A stretch of 64,000 nt of DNA from Antedon mediterranea (taxonomy: Eukaryota; Echinodermata; Crinoidea; Comatulida; Antedonidae), in NCBI RefSeq assembly GCF_964355755.1, contig NC_092678.1, positions 21,362,922 to 21,426,921 of the forward strand, written 5' to 3'. The notes under the pieces were generated by a model, which had not been told where the DNA came from, did no database searches, and saw nothing but the letters and a program-made list of their open reading frames with translations. Positions 13,397-24,100 of the stretch are shown here, in pieces. Position numbers and translations under genes: made by a program. Numbering within the stretch: the stretch's first letter is position 1; every line of letters starts with the position of its first letter.

Positions 13397-16300
13397 ATGG
13401 CAACCAAAGGACAAATTCAAACAGGTAATTAAGGGTCAGGCTTAATTTCCTCTAAGTTAGGTAAATCAATTTACCTGGGTAAAGTACTAAACCTCACCTC
13501 CAGTATTTCACAATGTTCTCTTTATTTTAGTTTTAGGCCCTGTTGATCCATCAACGTTGGGTCGAACTTTAACCCATGAACATTTGCATATGATGTACAA
13601 CAGTTGCTACCTGGAACCAATAGAAGAAAAACGAGAAATGATAAACGCCCCACTTGTCATGAAAAATCTTAACTTTGTTAAACATTTTCCGTAAGTACAC
13701 AATAGGAAATTATGCCAACATACAAATGGTACATGGCATTTATGTTAAAATCATAGATGTTTTCCATGTTTTTACCATTGTCACTACTGATAAACACTAT
13801 TAAAACAAAAACATTTACCAATTACTATGGTTTGGTTCCTTGTTTTTTTATAGATATTCAAATAAAGCTAATATTAATCTTCACAATGAAAAAGATGCTA
13901 TCATTGAAGAACTTGAATTATTCAAGAAGAAAGGAGGGTCATGCATTGTTGAAGTTACTCCAGTTGGGATTGGAAGAGATGTTCAAGTTTTAGCTGATTA
14001 TTCGAAAAAAACAGGTGTTCAAATAGTGAGCGGTGCAGGTAACATATTATTTAAAATAGTTTTGTAATTAAGTATTCATATTCATTGTGTATTATATGTA
14101 TGTAAACTATAGTGTTTATACAATATATACATTGCTTTCTCCAAATTTGGAGCAAGTTTCTGGAACCCTCTGCCAAGAGACTTAAGCGAACTAAAATCGA
14201 TAGATCTATTTAAGAAAGGCCTTAAAACTTACTTGTTTCCTATGCATTAGAATGCGAAGCGCCTTGATCAATTTGGAAAGGCGCTATACAAATTGTATTA
14301 TTATTATAGGTTACTACTTGGCTTGTTCCATGCCTCCTGACATGAACACCAAGACGGAGGAGGAGGTCGTTGAAGGTCTTAAACGTGAATTGACAGAAGG
14401 GGCTGATGGAACTGATATCAAATGCGGAGTGATAGGTGAAATTGGCTGCTGCTGGCCTTTACATCGTAAGTTATACACTCAAATACTTAATTATTTTTGA
14501 ATTCTGTAGAGATATAGTAGATCCCCTCCTTAGAGACACTACTATTGATGGGACACATTTTTGCATCCCAAATATGTCTCCTGGGTTCTATTGCATTAGT
14601 AAACTACTTACAGAATCCTACACAACCACAGCTAAAAATGCATCATTGTACTGTGCGCATTTATACTTAGCTGTCGCATAGTTAAGCCTCTATTTTAGTT
14701 TTGGCCTAGTAGTATCTCTATGGTATTTGCAACTTAACAATATTATTAATTCTGTGATAGTTACACAGTACTACCATCCAACATTATTTAAGGATATGAC
14801 TTCATGCATTTCTTTACGTTACATTTATTATCTTTGACAGCAAATGAAAAAAAAGTTCTACGTGCAGCTGGTATCGTCCAATCAGAACTTGGTTGTCCTG
14901 TTATCGTTCATCCTGGCAGGAATCCAGATAAACCAGAAATGGCACCAACAGAACATCTTAGAGTCTTCCAAGAAGCTGGTGGTGTTGCAAGTCACATGGT
15001 CATGTCTCACTTAGACCGTAAGTGAATTCTTGACGAGCAAACTTTAGGTAGCAAATGTAAATAGTATATGAATAGTTTGTAGAAGTCATGCACCTTTTGA
15101 AAAACTAACTTCAAGTGTCAACACAACAGTTTTTGTAATCCAGTATATAATACTGCAGATTGACAAAATGATGGCCTCCAGTTAATGATTTTTTTTTTTT
15201 TTAAACTAGACCCTGTATACTAGATTATTTTAAAAGGCTAAGAGTATTCAGGGGGTGAGGGCGTGTGGCGCAGTGTGTTGGACATTGGACTATTGATCAT
15301 GAATCCAGAGCTCGTCACATTTCTTGTATCCTTAGTATAGGAAAGATACTTTACTTGGGTTATCCTCTCTCTACAATGGGTACCTGGTATAGGTCAAAAC
15401 ACAACTGCACTGATTACTGGCTGCAACATATAGGAGTATGTTTCCAGACGTGTTTGATCCAAAAAATGACCCCCCGGCTAATAATGTGATGTGCTATAGA
15501 GGCTTTTAGGTCGACGTATTGTTATTATAGTTATTATATTTTAACTTTTCAGGTTGTTGCCAAACAGTTGAGACAGTACTAGAATTTGCTAAACATGGCT
15601 GCTATTTGGAATATGATCTATTTGGGTTTGAGTGCAGTTACTTCCAAGTAAAACCCAAGATAGACTACATATCAGACGCACAACGCATCAACCTTATTAA
15701 AGGTCTGGTAGATGAAGGCTATGCAGATAAAATTGTTATTGCTCATGACATTCATACAAGACACCGATTGGTTAGGATTATTTGGTTTGTTTAAAATAAC
15801 TTACCTGGTTGTCGGTACTGTATATATAATAATTTGTCCAATACAAAGCCAAATATGTAATACAATGTCACATGTTTTTCACATGTGATTCCTGTATCAT
15901 AGGCCATAAAGCCTACCTAAACATCGGTTCCATGTGATACATTTAAGCACTGTCTACAAAAAAAGTGTGATGTGCCCAAATGTGATAGTGATATGCCCAA
16001 ATATGGTAGTGATATGCCCAAATATGGTAGTGATATGCCATCATCGAGTCCGTATATGGAAAAATCACATTTTGTTGTCACATAAAGTTTTATAGGTGTA
16101 GGGACAAGGCTTTATACTGTATACAGAATATGCCTATGATACTGAAAAGTAATGCCATATGTGGAGATACAGCACAGGGAATTGGGTGAGGCTAATCGGG
16201 GCTTTGTAAAGATGATAGACAAAATACAAGTCTAGAATGGGGTCATATGAATTTGATCAGACAAAACTAAATCACCACCCACTACCTGACTATACACACA

Positions 16301-16511
16301 GTATTTGTGTTATCAATTTTGTCTTATTAATTAGAAAAATGTACCAGTGCTAACTCAATATTTTTGTGTTATTCAGTTGAAATATGGAGGCCATGGATAC
16401 AGCCACATACTGGAGAATGCTGTACCAAAGATGTTGATAAAAGGAATCTCTCAGGAGGATATAGATAAGATACTCATCCACAACCCAAGATCATGGTTGA
16501 CTTATTTTTAA
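13397..16511 (+). CDS. PTER: Phosphotriesterase-related protein, copy 2 (352 aa)
   Basis: Seven exons with the same phases as copy 1: 13397-13424, 13531-13690, 13854-14038, 14310-14465, 14841-15017, 15553-15770 and 16377-16511 (stop TAA). They total 1059 nt. All metal ligands are kept: LTHEHLH, GVIGEIG, IVHPGR, MSHLD and IAHDIH. Exon 1 is two codons shorter than in copy 1. Similarity to copy 1 is uneven: exon 2 has diverged strongly, while exons 3, 5 and 7 are close even at silent sites. The final exon has three differences over its first 117 nt. The acceptor of exon 4 follows a LINE 3' tail directly. A 5' non-coding exon ending at 12904 is likely. AATAAA near 16585 may be its polyadenylation signal. 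Substrate differences from copy 1 cannot be read from the sequence. Confidence 0.95.
14130..14309 (+). mobile_element. LINE 3' end (reverse transcriptase C-terminus and tail)
   Basis: One frame reads [18 protein letters not shown], then [10 protein letters not shown] and a stop. This is the usual C-terminus of LINE reverse transcriptases of the L2/CR1/RTE kind. A short 3' UTR follows (aagcgccttgatc, aaggcgctatacaaattgta) and then a (tta)n tail that ends at the exon 4 acceptor of PTER copy 2. Severely 5'-truncated. Confidence 0.85.
15240..15490 (+). mobile_element. tRNA-derived SINE, degenerate
   Basis: gtggcgcagtgtgttggaca resembles a tRNA-type A box (TGGCNNAGTGG), followed by a ggactattgatcatgaatcc segment of tRNA anticodon/variable-arm type. 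The B box (about 15303-15315) has decayed. An unrelated tail follows. It lies in an intron of PTER copy 2. Confidence 0.5.
15840..16180. mobile_element. MITE family D split by a MITE family A insertion
   Basis: The flanks 15840-15944 (caatgtcacatg, cacatgtgattcctgtatca) and 16115-16180 (tatgcctatgatactgaaaa, taatgccatatgtgga) match the element at 24445-24665. A family A copy lies between them at 15945-16114, so family A seems to have jumped into family D here. Confidence 0.6.
15945..16114. mobile_element. Foldback MITE family A, copy 5
   Basis: aagcactgtctac start, a triplicated gatatgcccaaatatggtag core, and a cataaagttttataggtgta end. Confidence 0.8.
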
Positions 16512-18127
16512 AAGTTGAAATGAGTCACATGTTCCGGTGCATCATCAACCTAATATTTTTTAGAAAAAATATCTTTTGTAAGAAATAATAAATGTATACA
16601 TTACATCCAACGAGTGCCTGTATAGTTCTTAATACAATGAAAACATGTTTTTGAAATAACTATGCAACTTTTTTTTAGTCATTTTGGCTGTATTTATGCT
16701 ACTATGACTATGATGATAATAGAGAGGAAATGTTCATTTGCTCCTGAGACATTTCAGAAGTAAATTATTTGTTTTAAGTTTGAAATAATATATGAAAGAA
16801 TCGATTTAAAATAATTTTATTTTTATTCAACAATAGGAATGTAATCTAACATATCATTTCTACAACATTTTAGTATTTGTGATCAATATACTGTACTAAG
16901 GGCATGTTTAGACGGCAGTAATTACATTGAACTAACTAAGTAGCTTTTGTAGCACTTCAGAAAATTATTGATAACAGCTCCCATCATATATAGTATAAAA
17001 TGCAAAGAAACGCTAAGCCGCCCAGCAGCAATGACGCGAGAAATGTATCTATGAAACGGTAAAAATGACAAAATGTCTGTGTGGAAAAATTGTCCCCAAA
17101 TGAGGCAATTTATTTACACGCAAGATAAGCAAACGGTGTATGCACACATTATTTACATTGATCACACATATTACAATATTCATGAATGTCATGCTGCACT
17201 ATTTTTTTGCCCATTAAAAGTTGCTTAATATACCACATGAGCTGAGGCTACGATGGGACTGTAGAGGGCCTAATTAAATTAATTCCCCCATTTACAGGAG
17301 ACAGTATTTAAATTACTACACATAACATTTTCATAAATTAACATGAATATTAATGCGAATCGGTAAAAAAATATTTGTATATAGATTATGTACATAATAT
17401 ACAATATTGTTTTACTATCTATCTTATAAAGTTCTATACAATATATTAATATTTCATACTATAGTATATAATGCTTTGAAGGACTGTTTCCAAATTCACT
17501 TTTTGTATCTAAAAAATCTTAGCATTTCTTACTGTATTATCAGCAAAATAAATTCGTTTTTTTATGTAACTAACAAATTATTTTACTACAAATATTTCCC
17601 AAAAGGGGGTTCCAGTTATTTAATTTTATAAACAATATTTTAAGGCTGCAGCAACTATGGTAATTACTGCAGCAATTGCAGTAAAGTAATATTGGCAAGC
17701 ATTTAATTAAGTAGTGTATATAATATGATATAAGGCTTAAAGTAGTTTCGTATATGAATGGATGTCCAATGTTAATATGGCAATTTAATAGAAATGAATA
17801 GTGGTCTGTAACTTGCTGCTTGCCTTCTATTCTTAAGGTCATTGGTTCAAGCATTTGTACAGTACCTACATTTTTCAGTACTACTACTACTTATGTCTTA
17901 CAAGAATTGTTAGATTTACTCTAAAGAGTATTGGTCAGTGGCTAGTAGATAGATACAAATTTTCATCTGTAATAATAATTATAGCACTTATGAGAGTCAC
18001 TCTATTAAGTGTCATGTGATACAGTAATTTACATAAATAACTTTTTAAGATTTCCTTTTTAAGGGATCTGTTTATATGGTTACAAAACAGCTTTAATTTT
18101 GTAGAATGTATAGGCCTAGCGGCTAGT
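16512..18127. other. Intergenic region between convergent genes
   Basis: AT-rich DNA between the end of PTER copy 2 (plus) and the end of the MET-like receptor (minus); the two are convergent. No coding exon is recognised. It must hold the 3' UTRs of both. A degenerate CTGCAG-type arm (attactgcagcaattgcagt) lies at about 17660-17690. Confidence 0.6.
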
Positions 18128-21100
18128 TCACACCTGTGGAGAAACCTGAAGATACCCTTGTACGTCTTCTTGTATAGCTTCTGCTTTACTGCTCTTTCTT
18201 TGTGCCGCTGGGATCTTTGGAAAAATGGGAGTCTCGACATACGGCGTCGGGGCTAATTCTTCTTCGCTCCTTGCCCCTGCCATTGCCATGTACCCATCAG
18301 GTATGAAAGATGACTGGGCTAACGGATCGTTTTGAGTTGCTAGAGTGTAAGATTCATTGCGTGGCACGTTGACATTTACGTACACGTATGTATCTTTGGT
18401 CGTTGGGGATGCTGGACTTGACTCGAGAATGATGGATAGTTTTTTGGAAAGTTCTTCAAAGTTTGGTCTACCTTGAGGACTGAATCCCCAACACTGTTGC
18501 ATAACATGATACCTGAAAACAAAGAGATCACCTAGATTAATAAATGTCTCCAGTTTTGTTCAAAAGTAGGCCCTTGAAGGAGTATTGCCTAAACAGAATC
18601 TATTAAACCTCTATTAAAAGCAAGCCTTCATTCATGACCAAACAAGTCTCTCCTTAACACGGGTATCCCCTGACAGGATCTGTAGTCCCACTATTGCATT
18701 CAATTGAACAGGTTTTTACAACCAATTACACTAATCCCAGCTCCTAGGTAGCTATGCAGAAAACAAATATATTTGTTTGCCTAATAGTAATACTTACACT
18801 TCGTCGGGGCAGAATTGAGGCTGTGGAAGACGGCGACCTTGTGCAAGGAATCTACCTATGTCCCAGTTATCTACAGCTGGATACGGTGTGATTCCTCTTG
18901 TCAGTAGCTCCCATAAGACAACACCAAATGACCACTAAATAAATAGTTAAAATATTAATATTCTTTCTGAACTGAACAATTTTGCATTAGACGCACATAC
19001 AACTGTTCTGATAGCCAATATTAAATTACATGCATGGTTGACCATGCTTATAGTCAATTTTGAGCCTCTTGGCAGTAGCTGCTCCCATAAGACAACACCA
19101 AATGACCACTATAGAAGTTGAAGAGAGTTATCCTATTGTTATTCTGGTTGGACAGGACAATTTTGCACGGTCAACTGTGCTGATAGACAATAATAAATTG
19201 CATGACCATGCGTATAGTATTTTTCGATTTTTTTTATAAATTTTTTTTTTTTTTTTAATTTATTCAATTTCTGCCATAAACATAACAAAGAAGACAAAAC
19301 AATTATAAAAGGAGGCACGGAAAGACCAAACAGGTGCTAAACACCTATGCTAGTTGGTCAACCCAGAACAGAGAAAAATAAATAAATTGCGTTCTACAAT
19401 AAAAGCATCGGCAAGAAAGTGACCAACTACACACATTTTCAATATCAAAATTATTTAAAAAATCAATATTCAGATAATTAAGTAATTTGGTTTTAAAAGA
19501 ACTAACAGAAATATTTAAGTTGCGGATTTCACTGGGTAAGTTAAAACCTTATTAAAAGAGGAAACATATACAGCATAAGCTGACATTCCTTCTACGTACA
19601 ACATCAGTCTTTGTGTTGTAGATATTCCTTTCCAGGCATTCCAGTGCCATCCACCTAACTGGCAGTTTGGCATTCTTATCTTTGGCACTATAGTAGTCTC
19701 GTTCGTATATATCTCGAGAAAGTCCAAAATCTGCTACTTTGACCGTAAGCGTCTCGTCCAGCATGCAGTTCCTAGCTGCAAGATCTCGGTGAACGAATTT
19801 TAAACCGGTTAGGTAGGACATCCCACGAGCGATGTGCAAACCAAATGTTAGAAGTTCACGTGCTGTTAAGTCCTGATAAAAAAAAATATTATGTTAATTT
19901 TCGGTTGTAAACTGCGTTTAGGCATTCCAGACGTCAACATTTGTTGGTAATAAGTAGAAATAAATTCGCTAGATTCTTTTCGTAGACAATATCTGTTATT
20001 TTTACCATTGTTACATACAATACACATTGATTGTATTTTTAGTATTAGTACTATTTTTAGTACAAATTGATGAAACAGTGTGGTGATTTTGTTTCAGATT
20101 ATTTTCTGTTGTCTAGTTCAATTTGTTTGGTTTGTAGGCTTTTTCCTGGTTTTTTTCACCCTACTTCACCAAAACGCATTGAGACGAAATTGTTTGTAGA
20201 ACACCCTATATCAATATTAACATTATTAATTGATTTTTTTTTTCAAAACGAAAAGAAAACTTACGTAAACAGGATCCCGAATATACATTAAAAGATCTCC
20301 ATGTTTCATAAATGGGAGAATGACCAGTGGTATGCCCTCTTTGTTGATACAGACTCCAATTAATGCGAGAACATTCTCGTGTTTGAAATCCTTCATAATC
20401 ATACCCTCCTCCAAGAAGTGTACCATCTCTGTCTGAGAACTGCCAGGCAAAAGGCATTTGATGGCGATATCGTTAACCTGTCCAGACTGGGTCTTGTGAG
20501 AGCCTTGATACACACTTCCAAAGTGACCTGCAAAAAGAATTTGTAATTAATTACGAGGTTATTAATCAACTATTGTTTTTGTTTATTTTTGTACACATTA
20601 TACTGTTTTTTCATATATTTTTAATTGTGTGATAATAAAGACTTAAGCTCTGTCCACACTATCAAACTAGTTTGACAAAAAAAAGCGTGACATGTGCCCA
20701 AATATGATAGTGATATGACATCATCATGTCCATATGGGCACATCACATTTTTTTATAATAAGGTTTGATAATGTAGACAGAGCATTAGGTTGATCCAAAT
20801 TCTGACACCATTTTGTTCTGTAAAACTTGATCATATGATCATTGAAAATACTTGTTGTAATACATATACTTGGTGGATTGACTTTATTCGATTTTTTGTT
20901 TTGACAATTATGTCAGAGTATAACAAAACATCTGACTCATATTAGGTTATTTTATTAGTTATTTCAAATAGGACAAAAGTTATTCCCGGTTAATTTACCT
21001 TTTCCTATAAGGGTTTCAATTACAAAATTATCCTCTGGTATCGTAATTTCCTCAATTTGTAGTCTCATCTCCGCACTTATTACCGACAGTAATGACTTGT

Positions 21101-21136
21101 TCTCACGTTGACGGAATGACGGGTTCTCGGTATACG
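18128..21136 (-). CDS. MET: MET-like receptor: kinase domain and tail exons
   Basis: Five exons. The glycine loop GKGHFGSV (1093-1100) spans an intron. IAIK gives the ATP lysine K1118. VHRDLAARN gives catalytic D1212, and VADFGLSRD the metal-binding D1230. The activation loop [12 protein letters not shown] has twin tyrosines Y1242/Y1243, matching the MET YY pair, and [10 protein letters not shown] follows as the P+1 segment. [19 protein letters not shown] starts the next exon. All catalytic residues are present, so the kinase should be active. The tail has tyrosines Y1361 (YVYV), Y1363 (YVNV, Grb2-type), Y1374 (YTLA), Y1393 (YMAM, PI3K p85-type), Y1410 (YVET) and Y1439 (YLQV). Motif roles are inferred from known SH2 preferences. 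Confidence 0.95.
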
Positions 21137-24100
21137 CTGAAAAAAAACCCATGAAAATATAAATAACTCTGACCGTCTTTTGGGAAACATGTTAGTGGGA
21201 TACTCTCCTGTAAAACAAAAAAAGGACAAGTTTAAACACTAGAACCAATCCTCCTTATTCAGGAGACTCCCTTATTAAGGGTAAAACGTTGAATGGACAA
21301 TTTATAATAAATAGAAATAGAATGGATTTAATTTTTTATGTGCAGCATATCATAGCAAATTTGTTATACTATTTAAAATGGAAGAATCATATATTCTGAT
21401 GTAATTGTAATCATCAACCACAAAAATAAAAGTATATAATAAAACAGTAATAAAAGTACTGACAAACAACCTCTGTGTGTAACAGTGGATGGACAGAGAT
21501 ACAACGTCAATAAAAAGTTAAATATAAACCAAGAGTAAAAAATACAAAAACTATAAAATCTTTAATTTGCCACGGCATGGCCATATCCTTCATTCTCAAA
21601 TTTATCTATACTTTTTGAAAATTTGTTTAAAAAAAAGCGCGTTTGTTATTATAAATGTTTAAATAGCTCCACTTTCCTCCGATGCCTTTTGAATCGGACA
21701 TAGCAATAAAGTTATACCCATTAGCAACGCGATACGTATGTTTAGTAGAAATGGCGTCAATTGGGTGCAACTGCAAGTTCAAGCTGCGTCTGCAGGCAAC
21801 ATTAATGTAATAAAACATACTAATTACAGCAATTAACACCACTTAACAACATTATCTAACATCACATACAAAACATCACTGCAAACATTCAGGTCATTAA
21901 AAAATGTTATGAGTGGGTCAAGTTTCTTTATTACAACTTTCTTTGAACTTTTTATTGGAAATTATAATGATATTACATGTACAAAAGTCAATATTAGTAG
22001 GGTTTAACCTGTTTAGATTGTTGGCAGAAAGAGACATTAGGTATTTGTCGGATCGAGAACCGAAGGACCAACAAAGTAATTCTTAAATATCCTATTTTCA
22101 TCTCCACAGAATTTTTCATAAAAACATTCCAAATTCAGAGCTTAAACCACAAACTGAAATTGATATTAATACATACATACATACAACATAAAATATCAAC
22201 AAATACGTAGATAAACAAATGCATAAATCAAATTATTAATAATAAGAATTAATTATTATATGCAGTGCAATTAAAGAACATAAAATTTAATGCAAACAAC
22301 ATTTAAAATTAATGAAAATTCACAACAGTCTTACGGGGAAGGCAAAATGAAAATCTTACAATTTTTACTTGGTGTGTTCAGCAGAGGGTTCTGTTCCTCT
22401 ACAATGGTACCATTCGCTGCAGGGGGATCAACATTTAGAGTAAAATAATTTTAAAAAGTCAGCCTCCAGGAAGAAAAGATTACTGATGTTATACCACTAC
22501 TATTACTAACAAGTTTGTATGGAATTTTTGAAATGCAGAAATTCAGAAAAAAATAGATAACATTGTAGTAGAAATGGCAAAAAAATGAGTAGATAACATT
22601 GTAGATTATGAGAATAATAAAAAAAAAGTTTGTATGGAATATATGAAATGCCGAAATTCAGAAAAATTAGAAAATAGTTTGAGAATATTTAAAAAAAAGT
22701 TTGTATGGAAGATAGGAAATGCCGAAATTCAGAAAAATTTGAAAAAAGTTTATGAGAATAAATTTTGAAAAGTAGAAACCTAAAATATGTAAAGCTGTAG
22801 TGCTTATTAATTACATAGGCCTCTAAAGCTCTGTCTACACTATCAAACTTTATGTGACAAAAAAATGTGATGTGCCCAGATATGGTAGTGATGCCCAAAT
22901 ATGGTACTGAATACAAAGTTTTTTCCATTGTAGACTGACTTTAAATGTGAACAAAATCAGCAAAGAAAAATATAACTACAAAAGCGAAAGGATTTGGATA
23001 GCAAAATAAAATATTTATGCTAACATTTGCAAGGTATCAACGAAAAGCGAGTGATTATGTAGACATATATTCAATTAACATCGTTTATTTTACATATTTA
23101 AAATAAAGAATAAAACAATAGTAACCAAATTCTTCTGAAAAATAAAGGAAATTTAACTTCTTAACCTAAGGGTGAATAGACAAACAAACTTGAGTTTGAA
23201 TAGACAAACTAAATAAAAGAACTCAAACTCCTTAAGACACTGTCTGAATTGGCCTTTAACCTCTGAAAAATTCACAATTATATACTTACTATTAGAAGAT
23301 GAAGGGTCAACACGGTAAGCCTCCGGCCTGTAGTGGACAGCAGGTTCGTTAGCCTCTAGATATTTTGAGCGCATTCGCCGTTTATAAAGCAACATGAGAA
23401 CGAGTATGACAACGAATATTACGATAAATGATGACGCGGCGATGAGGATGTAATGCCAGTACTCTGGCCCTGTGTCTACCTCCCCAAAATACTGGAGGCT
23501 TCCTACTTCATAACGCAGATTGCCAACTGTTACCTGAAAAGTAAATAGTATTATGGTGTAATACTAAATCATTTTCCTTCCAAAAATTAAAAAAAAACAA
23601 TAACTAAAGAATAGCAAAAATATGGATAATGTTTGAGAGGCAAATTGCCTGTAACATCTTTTTCAAAGAAAATACAATTTAAAATGATTAATTTATAGTT
23701 TTTTTTTTCTTGCACTTAGTAACCTATTTATAGTGCATATATTGTTTTTTTTCTCTTGTTTATCTCCATATTATTGTTTTATATTGAGCCATTCTGGCTT
23801 ATTGAAATCTCAATGCACAATCAAATGTATTATTATTTAGTATTATTATTACAAATGTTGTGTAAAATATACTAAACTGAAACTGAAAAAAATTAATAAT
23901 TGAACAAGGCAAGCAAACACTACATGACCAATACAAAGAAATAGCATGAAAACATGTCAGTGTGTTAAACTGCAGTAACCACATTTTGTTTACGCTAATA
24001 AGCGACCGCCTTATAAACTTCTACATTGAAACAGACTAAAGCTCTGTCTACACTATTACATTAGTTTGACAAAAAAGTGTGACAGTGATATGATGTCACT

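Noticed and set aside
21627-21842. Open frame on the minus strand between the juxtamembrane and kinase exons, with a good acceptor (tgcctgcag at about 21790)
   Set aside because: Joined to the phase-1 exon before it, it gives a stop after three codons, and no donor is visible. The exons on both sides already join in frame without it.
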